From: Kiritimatiellales bacterium
GTDB taxonomy: Bacteria; Verrucomicrobiota; Kiritimatiellia; Kiritimatiellales; Pontiellaceae
Assembly (NCBI GenBank): GCA_030630445.1
Contig: DAOVNC010000078.1
Span: 1 to 10,954, forward strand
Direction: 5' to 3'
DNA: 10,954 bases
Of this stretch, positions 1-7,600 are shown piece by piece (position 1 is the first letter of the stretch; each line of letters opens with the position of its first letter). The notes beneath the pieces were generated by a model. It made no database searches. It saw only the letters and a program-made list of their open reading frames with translations, and had not been told where the DNA came from. Both the position numbers and the translations under genes were made by a program.

Positions 1-1044
1 CACATCAAGAAACTGCGTAGCATTGCGGTACGCGCGGAGGCCTTTTACTCGGAAGGAATCGAGACGTGGGGATGGAAGGTTGCCCGCCGCGAAATATTCG
101 CAAGAAACCCCGACGGGGAAATCGAAATCGTTGTTGCGCGGGGAAAGCTGCCCGAAAACACAACCGGGAGCGATGCACTCCCCGTGATCCAAAAGATCGT
201 GATCGATACCGCCACGAAAAAGATCGGCGAGGCTGCCGCAAAGCAAAGCGTCTGGTGGACATTCTACCACTGCCCCGACCACGAGGTGAAGGGGTTTCGA
301 GGAATGAGCGGACGTGCTATCAACGCCTACCCCATAGTGGAAGGCGAAGTGACGCCCACCATCGACCTGGCCGACAAGGCCATGTGGCCACTCAACCTCA
401 AAGGCTGCATCCACGAATTCGGGCACGCCCTCGGCCTGCCGCACATCGGGCCGAAACCCGGCCTCAAGCGCGGCAATACCCTGATGGGGCCGATCAATAA
501 AGCATTCGTCGCAAAATGGCCCGACTGTGCCGACGATTCCCGGGTCTACCTCAGCGAGGCCAGCGCGGCCATGCTCGCCCACCATCCCCTCTTTTCGGAC
601 CGTCCGGAAACCCAGGGTTCCTCTCCATCCCCGATCACCCTTTCCAACCTTTCCTTCAAGGAAGCCGACGACGGCACAGTCACAGTCTCCGGAACCGTGA
701 CGGCAAAAACAAAGATCCACTCCGCAATCGTTCTGGACACCTCGCGCGGCTTCGGCGACTACTGGGCACGCCCGTACCGCGCGAAAGTGAACGAGCAAGG
801 CGAATTCTCCATCGCCGTGGACGAACCATTCGACCAACGCAAAGGATCAATCGCGCTCTACTTTTGCCAGGAAAACGGCCGCAATTCCGGCACCGGGAAA
901 AGAGAAGTCCTAACAGGAGACTACATCGAGATCCAGTATGAAGGAGCATCCGGGAAACGGGAGTTCAAGCAACTGGAAACCCCCACAAAACGAACCCGGA
1001 AGAAAAGAGGCGGCAAGCAAAAAGGTATGCAGTCCCGCCTTTAG
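1..1044 (+). CDS. Zinc metalloprotease, metzincin-like (5' end outside window)
   Basis: The reading frame is open from the first base to the TAG at 1042-1044, giving 347 codons in the window. There is no stop upstream, so the true start lies outside; the GTG at 184 is only an internal codon. In-window residues 138-148 read HEFGHALGLPH, an exact HEXXHXXGXXH zinc site with ligands H138, H142 and H148 and catalytic E139. A Met at residue 162 in 'NTLMGP' is placed like the Met-turn of metzincins. The family hydrolyses peptide bonds and is usually secreted, but the signal peptide cannot be seen here. Residues about 205-315 ('ITLSNLSFKE...' to 'YIEIQYEG') look like an Ig-like beta-sandwich domain. 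The last 30 residues are strongly basic (KRTRKKRGGKQK) and probably disordered. The substrate is unknown. The stop codon lies inside the edge of an inverted-repeat element. The metalloprotease call is firm; the exact family (M10-like or other) is not. Confidence 0.85.
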   Translation, partial: HIKKLRSIAVRAEAFYSEGIETWGWKVARREIFARNPDGEIEIVVARGKLPENTTGSDALPVIQKIVIDTATKKIGEAAAKQSVWWTFYHCPDHEVKGFRGMSGRAINAYPIVEGEVTPTIDLADKAMWPLNLKGCIHEFGHALGLPHIGPKPGLKRGNTLMGPINKAFVAKWPDCADDSRVYLSEASAAMLAHHPLFSDRPETQGSSPSPITLSNLSFKEADDGTVTVSGTVTAKTKIHSAIVLDTSRGFGDYWARPYRAKVNEQGEFSIAVDEPFDQRKGSIALYFCQENGRNSGTGKREVLTGDYIEIQYEGASGKREFKQLETPTKRTRKKRGGKQKGMQSRL

Positions 1045-1169
1045 AGCAATTCACGAATGAAATATCGTAGACGCGACGTCCTCGTCGCGTTCTCTGTGTA
1101 CGGGCAAGCGACGAGGACGTCGCTTCTACGAAACAGTTCCGTACGGCGTCACAATCGTGAAATGCTCTA
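1042..1169. repeat. Nested inverted-repeat element, MITE-like or REP-like
   Basis: Two nested inverted repeats are visible. The outer arms are 15 nt (1042-1056 and 1155-1169, starting TAGAGC and ending GCTCTA) with one mismatch. The inner arms are 24 nt (1065-1088 and 1108-1131, containing GCGACGTCCTCGTCGC) with one mismatch around a 19-nt loop. The whole folds into a long hairpin on either strand. There is no coding capacity and no poly-T tract, so it is not a classic terminator, although it could end protease transcription. The outer arms begin and end with TA, as expected for an IS630/Tc1-mariner-type miniature element with a TA target duplication; this family assignment is inference. Removing the element and one TA would still leave TAG as the protease stop, so insertion there could have been neutral. 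Confidence 0.72.
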
Positions 1170-1204
1170 GGCGGTTCCGCGAGTTGCTCTGCAGGACTGG
1201 CCGC

Positions 1205-1276
1205 CTACTCCGCCAGCGTCGAGGGCTCGAACAGCTCCTCGATGGTGAGTTTTTCTGCAGCCCTGCTCAAACCCAT
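1205..1276 (-). pseudogene. Possible 3'-end remnant of a lost minus-strand gene
   Basis: On the minus strand, 23 codons followed by TAG read MGLSRAAEKLTIEELFEPSTLAE. The last 18 residues look like a genuine protein C-terminus: amphipathic, acidic and with GC-rich third positions matching the coding DNA around it. A TAG lies two codons upstream in the same frame (TAG TTG ATG), so no full gene exists here. The coding-like character ends abruptly at the AT-rich, repeat-containing DNA. It may be the tail of a gene deleted or displaced by rearrangement. I do not recognise the family. The fragment is very short and could be chance. Confidence 0.3.
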
Positions 1277-1281
1277 CAACT

Positions 1282-1328
1282 AAAATCACGACTCAATCGT
1301 CACGGTTCACGTACAAAATCACGACTCA
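1282..1328. promoter_or_regulatory. Tandem 14-bp direct repeats, possible operator
   Basis: The sequence AAAATCACGACTCA occurs exactly twice, at 1282-1295 and 1315-1328. The starts are 33 bp apart, about three helical turns, which would place both copies on the same face of the DNA. The similarity continues loosely beyond each copy (AATCGTCAC versus CTCATCGC). The pair ends 81 bp before the nitroreductase ATG, in an AT-richer stretch suitable for a promoter. Repeated half-sites at whole-turn spacing are typical of transcription-factor sites, but the regulator is unknown and the role is inferred. Confidence 0.4.
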
Positions 1329-1397
1329 CTCATCGCTTTTCATATTTTCCTTCCATCCCTAAACTCAATACCCTACGTTTTCGCCCAGTCTGATCGA

Positions 1398-1403
1398 AAG
1401 GAG
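1398..1403 (+). promoter_or_regulatory. Ribosome-binding site of the nitroreductase gene
   Basis: AAGGAG lies six bases before the ATG at 1410. It is a near-ideal Shine-Dalgarno match, stronger than the site of the following gene, and it fixes this start. Confidence 0.8.
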
Positions 1404-1409
1404 AGTATC

Positions 1410-2012
1410 ATGAACGTCTCAACCGCCATTCAAAACCGTCGCGCCGTAAAGCACTTCGATCCCGACCATAAAATGACGAAGAAAGAGCGCGAAAAACTGC
1501 TCTCGCTCGCCCTGCTCTCCCCCACCGCGTTCAACATCCAGAACTGGCGCTTTGTCGTGGTCGAGGATCCGGAACTACTCAAACAGATCCGCTCCGCCTC
1601 ATGGGACCAGGCGCAAGTCACCGATGCCTCGCTGCTGGTGATCCTCTGCGCCGATCTGAAAGCGTGGGAAAAAGAACCGATACGCTACTGGCATTCCGCC
1701 CCCGAACCGGTACAGGAATTCATGGTGCCCGCCATCGAGCAATACTACAACGGCCTCGACCAGGTTCAGCGCGATGAAGCCATGCGCTCCTGCGGCATCG
1801 CCGCCCAAACCCTCATGCTCGCCGCCCAGTCCTTGGGCTACGACTCCTGCCCCATGGACGGCTTCGACTTCGACTCCGTCGCCGAACTTATCAATCTCCC
1901 CGAAGACCACGCCATTACCATGTTCGTCGCCATCGGCAAGGGCACCGCAGAGGCCCATCCCCGGGGAGACAAACTCCCGCTGGACGAGGTCATCATCACA
2001 GACCGGTTCTAA
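1410..2012 (+). CDS. Nitroreductase-family FMN-dependent oxidoreductase
   Basis: This 200-residue cytoplasmic protein has the usual length and landmarks of the nitroreductase family. These are flavin enzymes that use NAD(P)H to reduce nitro compounds, quinones or related acceptors and normally work as homodimers. Residues 6-16 (AIQNRRAVKHF) match the N-terminal R-R motif that contacts the FMN phosphate. Residues 37-48 (SPTAFNIQNWRF) match the SPS-x-N-x-Q-PW-RF flavin-binding segment, with N in place of P before W. Residues 127-150 form the conserved central helix region (CGIAAQTLMLAAQSLGYDSC). Residues 175-193 (IGKGTAEAHPRGDKLPLDE) match the C-terminal G-x-R-x-LP-x-x-E segment. No signal peptide is present. 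A strong ribosome-binding site fixes the ATG. The hexosaminidase start follows 54 bp downstream with no clear terminator between, so the two may be co-transcribed. The physiological substrate cannot be read from the sequence. Confidence 0.9.
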   Translation: MNVSTAIQNRRAVKHFDPDHKMTKKEREKLLSLALLSPTAFNIQNWRFVVVEDPELLKQIRSASWDQAQVTDASLLVILCADLKAWEKEPIRYWHSAPEPVQEFMVPAIEQYYNGLDQVQRDEAMRSCGIAAQTLMLAAQSLGYDSCPMDGFDFDSVAELINLPEDHAITMFVAIGKGTAEAHPRGDKLPLDEVIITDRF

Positions 2013-2055
2013 AAAACCACACTTCCATCCAAAACCGTTTAAACCCACCCACCCC

Positions 2056-2059
2056 GAGG
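2056..2059 (+). promoter_or_regulatory. Weak ribosome-binding site of the hexosaminidase gene
   Basis: GAGG lies seven bases before the ATG at 2067. It is short, but it is the only purine-rich stretch in an otherwise C-rich leader, and the ATG directly begins a signal peptide, which supports this start. Confidence 0.5.
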
Positions 2060-2066
2060 CATAGTC

Positions 2067-4628
2067 ATGAAAAAAGCACCCACCCTTCTATTCGGAATCC
2101 TTCTCGCAACCGCCGCGCTTGCCCAGGCCGCGGAAGTGGCCATTGTCCCCAAGCCCGTGCAAGTCAAGGCGCTGGATGGAACGTTTACACTCGATGGCCG
2201 GACGGGCATCGCCGCGGAACGCGGCAATGCCGATGCCCAGCGCGCAGCAACTTATTTCGCCAAACTCATGAAAGCGCGCACCGGCATCGCCCTAAAGAAG
2301 AAGCCGGACGCCGACGGCGGAAAGATCCTCTTTACCGCGCAAAGGCTTCCGGCCGATTTACCGGCCGACGGCTATCTGCTGGACATCATCCCCAAAGGCA
2401 TCATGGTGCGGGCGGGGGACTACGGAGGCTTTTTCTACGGCATCCAAACCCTGATGCAACTGATGCCGGCGGAGGTCTTTGGTCCATCCGCCCAATCGGC
2501 AAAAAGTATCCCGGTGGCTTGTGTCGAGATTCACGACTGGCCACGCTTTACTTGGCGAGCCATGATGCTCGACTGCTCGCGCCAGTTTTTCACGGCCGAA
2601 GAGGTCAAGCGCTACATTGACCATCTGGCCGTCCATAAGATCAACCTTTTCCACTGGCACCTGACCGACGACGACGGCTGGCGCATCGAAATCAAAGCAT
2701 GGCCCGAACTGACCAACAAGGGAGCCTGGCGCGGCAAGGATTGCGTCCTGCCCGCATCGCGCGGATCGAGCGAGGACGAAAAATACGGCGGCTACTACAC
2801 GCAGGAACAGATCCGCGAAATCGTCCAATACGCGCTGGAGCGCAACATCCAGATCCTGCCGGAGATCGACCTTCCCGGGCATAGCCTCGGTGTAACCGCT
2901 TCGTATCCGGAAACCCTCTGCGACACCGATGACAACTCCGCATCCGTCCAAGGCGTGAAAAAGAATGTCTGGTGCGCCGGGCGCGAAGCCAACTATAAGA
3001 TGATCGACGATATCATCCGCGAAACCGCAGCTCTCTTCCCTTTCGAATACATCCATATCGGCGGCGACGAAGTGAACAAGAAATATTGGGAAAGCTGCAC
3101 GCGCTGCCAGGCCCTGATGGAAAAAGAAGGCTTCAAGAATGTCGGAAACATCCAGAACTATTTTATCCGCCGCATGGAGAAAACCCTCAAGAAACATGAC
3201 CGGAAAATTATTGGCTGGAACGAAATCCTGCACGGTGGAAACCTCGGAAAGGAGACCGCCATCATGTCTTGGATCTCAACGGGTCCAGGCTTCCATGCGG
3301 CCAAACTGGGTCATCCCGTAGTGATGAGCCCCGGTCCCTACACCTATTTCGACATGGCGCAATATCCCGGCGAGCGCGGACACTGGTGGGCCGGCGTAGT
3401 CAATACGGAAAAAACATACAGCTTCGACCCGATGAGCGGAAACGACCTGACCGATTCCCAGAAGAAAAACATCTTCGGGGTGGAGGCCTGCCTCTGGTCC
3501 GAGTATCTCGACCAACCCGAAGGGCAGATCGACTTCCAAACCTATCCGCGCCTCTGCGCCCTCGCGGAAGTGTGCTGGACCCCCAAGGAACAACGCAACT
3601 GGGACGACTTTTCCGAACGGCTCGGCGGAACCCATCTCGCCCGCCTCGAACAGATGGATATTCATTTCCGCGTACCCCACCCCACCGCCACCGTCCGCAA
3701 AGGAATGGTCACCATCGCTCCGCCCTACTCCACCGCCGACGTGCGCTACACCCTCGACGGCTCGGAACCTACCGCTCAATCAGCACAATGGAAAGGCAAG
3801 CCCTTCCCTTGCGGGAATACAGGGCAGCTGCGCATGAGAACCTTCCGCGACAGCGGACGCACCAGCCCGGTGATCAAAGGGGCAAAGCAAAAGCCCTTTG
3901 CCGAGTGGAACGAAAAAACCGCACAAAAAGAGTTCTCCCCGTGGGAAATCGACATCACCGAATCCCTCGATTCCAACGGCCGCTGGACGCTGGAACTGCG
4001 GCGGATCTGGGGAAAGAATGGGATCGAGATTCGCTCGCTTCAACTGCTCGAAAACGGGAAACCGGTTTTCGAGGACACCACGCCACTAACCCTCGGCGAC
4101 AAAAAGACTAAAACCCACCTCTACCGCATCCCGCTCAAGAGCTACAAAAAGAGCAACCGCTACGCCCTCCGCATCGAACTTAAACAGGATGGTGGACCGA
4201 AAAGCCGCGGCACCCTGATCCTCGATCAATCACCCTACCTCGATCCCGAGGTGGAATCCGTCGAATCCAACATGCCCGCCTATGGCAACCATGTCGCGGA
4301 TCATGTAGCCGACGGAAACCACCGCTCCTACTTCTGGGTCGGACGCAAACCCAAGAAAGGCGATCAGCTGACGGTCGTTTTCAAGGAACCCGTCGCCTGC
4401 AGCCATCTCGAAGTGATTACCGGAAAGCTCAACACCTCGCAGGACATTCTCGTGGAAGGCGACCTTGAAATCTCGCGCGACGGCAAATCGTTCAAGAAAG
4501 CCAGCGGCTTCGAGTTTGGCACCGCGCGGGCCAAGATCACCGGAAAGATCAAGGCGGTCCGCATCCGCTGCATCGCCGGGCAAGGCGACGAATGGCTCGT
4601 GATTCAAAATCTTCGCTTGAAACCTTGA
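2067..4628 (+). CDS. Exported beta-N-acetylhexosaminidase, GH20, multidomain
   Basis: This 853-residue enzyme belongs to glycoside hydrolase family 20. It removes terminal beta-linked GlcNAc or GalNAc from chitooligosaccharides, glycoproteins or glycosaminoglycan fragments by substrate-assisted catalysis. A Sec signal peptide spans residues 1-21 (hydrophobic core, likely cut after ALAQA). Residues about 22-155 form the GH20b N-terminal domain. The catalytic barrel covers about 158-517: HWHLTDDDGWR at 196-206, LPEIDLPGH at 264-272, the catalytic D334-E335 pair in HIGGDEVNK, W384 and W402, and EACLWSEYL at 473-481. Residues about 535-605, with YTLDGSEPT, match the chitobiase/hexosaminidase C-terminal domain. 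A beta-rich segment at about 613-722 is one I cannot name. Residues about 730-851 resemble an F5/8-type C (galactose-binding-like) domain. All key residues are present, so the enzyme should be active. It probably acts in the periplasm or outside the cell. Substrate preference is not predictable from this sequence. Confidence 0.95.
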   Translation: MKKAPTLLFGILLATAALAQAAEVAIVPKPVQVKALDGTFTLDGRTGIAAERGNADAQRAATYFAKLMKARTGIALKKKPDADGGKILFTAQRLPADLPADGYLLDIIPKGIMVRAGDYGGFFYGIQTLMQLMPAEVFGPSAQSAKSIPVACVEIHDWPRFTWRAMMLDCSRQFFTAEEVKRYIDHLAVHKINLFHWHLTDDDGWRIEIKAWPELTNKGAWRGKDCVLPASRGSSEDEKYGGYYTQEQIREIVQYALERNIQILPEIDLPGHSLGVTASYPETLCDTDDNSASVQGVKKNVWCAGREANYKMIDDIIRETAALFPFEYIHIGGDEVNKKYWESCTRCQALMEKEGFKNVGNIQNYFIRRMEKTLKKHDRKIIGWNEILHGGNLGKETAIMSWISTGPGFHAAKLGHPVVMSPGPYTYFDMAQYPGERGHWWAGVVNTEKTYSFDPMSGNDLTDSQKKNIFGVEACLWSEYLDQPEGQIDFQTYPRLCALAEVCWTPKEQRNWDDFSERLGGTHLARLEQMDIHFRVPHPTATVRKGMVTIAPPYSTADVRYTLDGSEPTAQSAQWKGKPFPCGNTGQLRMRTFRDSGRTSPVIKGAKQKPFAEWNEKTAQKEFSPWEIDITESLDSNGRWTLELRRIWGKNGIEIRSLQLLENGKPVFEDTTPLTLGDKKTKTHLYRIPLKSYKKSNRYALRIELKQDGGPKSRGTLILDQSPYLDPEVESVESNMPAYGNHVADHVADGNHRSYFWVGRKPKKGDQLTVVFKEPVACSHLEVITGKLNTSQDILVEGDLEISRDGKSFKKASGFEFGTARAKITGKIKAVRIRCIAGQGDEWLVIQNLRLKP

Positions 4629-4640
4629 GTGTCGCCCCAG

Positions 4641-4679
4641 CCTGCGCAGGGCAGACAGGAATGTCTGCCCCACATGGGG
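4641..4679. terminator. Hairpins between convergent genes, possible bidirectional terminator
   Basis: The convergent 56-bp gap contains a perfect 9-bp stem, GGGCAGACA (4649-4657) and TGTCTGCCC (4662-4670), around the tetraloop GGAA. That loop is GNRA-type when read on the plus strand. It is preceded by a perfect 10-bp palindrome CCTGCGCAGG (4641-4650) and followed by an alternative CCCC-ACAT-GGGG stem (4668-4679). The stem lies 20 bp after the hexosaminidase stop and 15 bp beyond the stop of the opposing giant gene, so it could end transcription from both sides. There is no T-tract on either strand, so intrinsic termination is uncertain. The hairpin may instead be a dispersed intergenic repeat. 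Confidence 0.5.
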
Positions 4680-4684
4680 AAGGT

Positions 4685-7600
4685 CTACTTCATCTGAACC
4701 TCAACCTTGTAGAATCCGGCGTCTTCAGCACCATAGAGGGTATCGGTATAGCTGTTTTGCGGGAACTCGATCCCGGATGCAAGCGATGTAAAGTCGCTGG
4801 ACAGCTCGTTGGTCCAGTTCACACCGTACCAGCGGTTGCTGGCGGAGGGTTCCCACTCGATCATGAAGCCGGCGGGCAGCACCACGGAGTTGGTGATCCG
4901 CAGGTACGACAGCGCATTCGTCGGAATGGAGTCGGCGATGAATTCCTCGTGGTTGTTGAAGCCGTCGCCGTCGGAATCGGCCAGATCGCCCGGATAGCCG
5001 CCGGGGAAGTAGAGACCGATCCACTCCTGCGTGACACCGCCGAATCCACGAAATCCTGTATCGGGAATACTATAACCACCTTGACCTCCGGCATTGTAGG
5101 GGCGTACCCAGTAGAAGTAGGTTCGGTTCTCGATGCCGCCGATATCGGAATACTCGTTGGTCGTGACATATCCGATATAGGATGCACCAACCGTGTTATT
5201 AACCACGTTCCGGTAGAGGTAGTAGCGGGTAGCGTCTTCGAGCGCATCCCAAGAGACTTCCGTGCGGTCGACAAAGGCGCCGTCGGTGGCCTGCACGTTG
5301 GCGGGAACACCGAACGCTTCCTGGATAACCATGAATTCCTGATTGGCCACCGTGACGGTTCCGGTGCGGGCGGTTTCTCCAGCATAGGCAGAGACCGTGT
5401 AGACCACTGTTCCGTTGTTAGTGCCGGGCGAACCGGAATTGACGACGACCCAGCTCAGGGCTTCCGTCGCGTTCCAGAAGGTATCGCCCGATGCGGTGAC
5501 CTCGATGGTGCCGCCGCCACCCGCAGCGGTATGCGTGCGCTGCGATGGCGAGATGGCACCGGTGCCGGGACGCCATCCGGAATCGCCATTGCTGAACCAT
5601 GCGACGTTGGTGACATTATGAACGCTGGCCCAGTAATAGTAGAGCTGCCCGGGAACCGCACTATAGTCGTAGTAGGTGGTCGATGCATGTCCGCTCGCCA
5701 GATTCGTTGCCGTGGCTTTGTCGTCCACCGTGTTGCGCCATACTTCATAGGCCGCCACACCGCTTATCGATGACCAGCTGACGCGGACATAGTCGGCATA
5801 TGTACCGTCGTATGCCGTGAGATTCTGCGGAATTTCCGCGGCCTTGCTGCCGTTCATCACGAGGATGAACGGTTCCGGGGTTGCACCGGGATTCACCACG
5901 GTGAAGTAGTAGGTGTAGCCCGGTCGCCATGGCCAATAGTCGCCGACGCGCAGCAGGTACTGGTTCAGCGATCCGTTGCCGCTTGTCCAGTACTTATGGT
6001 CCGATGTGGTTTGCGATGGCAACGTTCCCTGCTCAAGGTAGACGTTCAGCGCCGACGTATTCGTGGTACTGTGGATCCAGCGCACGGCATCGGGCGGAAC
6101 ATCCACCTGATAGGTGACCTCGGTTCCGGCGGGTAGGGTGGTGCTGACGAAACCGGTCTCGAAATCAACCTTTTCATAGACCGGAATGGTCCCGCCGCTC
6201 ACGCCGGAACTGACGCTGAACGAGGCATCGGCCTGGGCGATGAAGCCGAGGTAGTAGACGTGGCCGGGGCGCAACGGCGGCATGTTGACGGTGTGCGTTC
6301 CCGTGCCGGGATAGTTTGGCCGCGGCGTGCCGCGGTTTTTCTGATCCAGGTTCCAGTCGCGTATGCCGCTGGCAATATCGGAGAAGGTGCCGTCATTGCC
6401 CGCCGGGATGGTATCGCGCAGATACAGGTCGACATTGCCCGATTCCTGGCTGTAGGTAATGTTCCAGTCGACCGGTGCGTTGGTTGGAACCACCACGCGA
6501 TAGTGCCGCCAGTCGTCCTCGGCCAGCAGCTGGCCGGTCAAGACACCGCCGTCGAGCGCCAGATCCTGCACATTGCCGCCGATATAAACGTTGCCACCAG
6601 AGAGCTTGAGGCGGTAGCGCGCGTTGCTTGCGCCGTCGGCCTTGACCATGATGTACCACGTGCCCGCTTCAAGCGCCATTTCATAGCGGCCGTCGTACGG
6701 AACCCAGTTGCCGTATTCGGTGTTGGCGGTGCTGGTGAGACGGTGGTCATACTGGACTTGGTAATTGTAGCTATAATCCAGCGTCGGCGCATCGCCCACG
6801 CGAATGTATAGGTTCGGATTGCCGCTGATGGCCTCCAGCTGCGTCCGCAGCAACCCGGCGTTATCCGCCGGAACGGTGACTTCATAGAAATGGTAGAACC
6901 CATTTTCCAAATCGACCCCTTGATCGACCGGTAGCGGATTACCGTCGATGTCCACACCGCTGTCGCCAAAGAGCGGAACGGAGAGACCCGGAGTGGTGAT
7001 GGACTCGCCCACGGCGGGCATGGCCCAGTCGCGCTCTATCCAAATGGCGGAGCTGGTGAGCGTGTAGCCGGTTGCTCCGACGCCTTTCACCTCGACATAC
7101 CAGATGCCCGGGGTCAGCAGCGGGGGAACAACCACCTGTGCCGGGGACTTGAAGGCAATCTGCGTGGTGCCGCCGCCGGCATCGTCCGGCAGCAGGTCCT
7201 TGCGGACGCGCGTCTGCGCATCGCCCTGCGTAACGGATGTGGTCAGGTACCAGCCCACGACCGGGTCGCCGTCGAGCATGGCGGGCACCTCGACGCGGTA
7301 GTAGTCGCGCTGGTTGTCGGCCAGCGTGCCGCCAGCCACGTTGGAGTTGCCGTTGGTGTTGAGCAGCTCGTCGAAGTTGAGCTCAGTTGGCATCTTGTCG
7401 GTGATCAGCAACCGGTATTCTCCGTTCTGGAGGGCAGTTTCACCGTCGTGATCGGCCACGACCACGGACCAGGTTCCGGTGCCTGGATTGGGAACGGTAA
7501 AGACCGATTCACTGGTGTGGTGGTAGGCATGGCCGGAATAGATTCCATAGCCGGGCCCCCTGGGCAGGTTTCCGTCCTTGCGCAAGTAGAAGCGCGGGTC

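Larger units (their letters stand above)
1170..1397. other. Noncoding spacer before the nitroreductase gene
   Basis: This spacer separates the inverted-repeat element from the nitroreductase ribosome-binding site. Its first part (to about 1265) is GC-rich and coding-like on the minus strand. The rest is AT-richer and carries the 14-bp direct repeat, so it probably contains the promoter of the nitroreductase gene. I could not identify convincing -35 and -10 boxes. A 78-codon plus-strand frame crosses the region from 1157, but it starts inside the repeat element, has no ribosome-binding site and has no recognisable composition. Confidence 0.55.

Noticed and set aside
184..186. GTG at 184 as the metalloprotease start
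   Set aside because: The same frame stays open to base 1 with protein-like sequence (RREIFARNPDGEIEIVVA), so the gene begins outside the window.
66..500. 144-codon plus-strand frame overlapping the metalloprotease
   Set aside because: It is out of frame with the HEXXHXXGXXH-bearing gene and has Arg/Pro/His-rich shadow composition.
1282..1328. Direct repeats as a CRISPR array
   Set aside because: There are only two 14-bp copies with a 19-bp gap and no further units or cas genes.
1157..1393. 78-codon plus-strand open frame in the spacer before the nitroreductase
   Set aside because: It begins inside the inverted-repeat arm, has no ribosome-binding site, and has Arg/Ser-rich composition without a recognisable pattern.
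2358..3233. 291-codon minus-strand open frame
   Set aside because: It lies wholly antisense to the GH20 catalytic domain and shows no domain features.
3269..4111. 280-codon plus-strand open frame in another register
   Set aside because: It overlaps the intact GH20 frame, has an Arg/Pro/His-rich frameshift-type composition and no ribosome-binding site.
4592..5773. 393-codon plus-strand open frame opposite the giant gene
   Set aside because: It is antisense to the FN3-BACON-FN3 coding region, whose domain patterns are clear. It starts inside the hexosaminidase gene and crosses the convergent hairpins. It is a by-product of GC-rich third positions.
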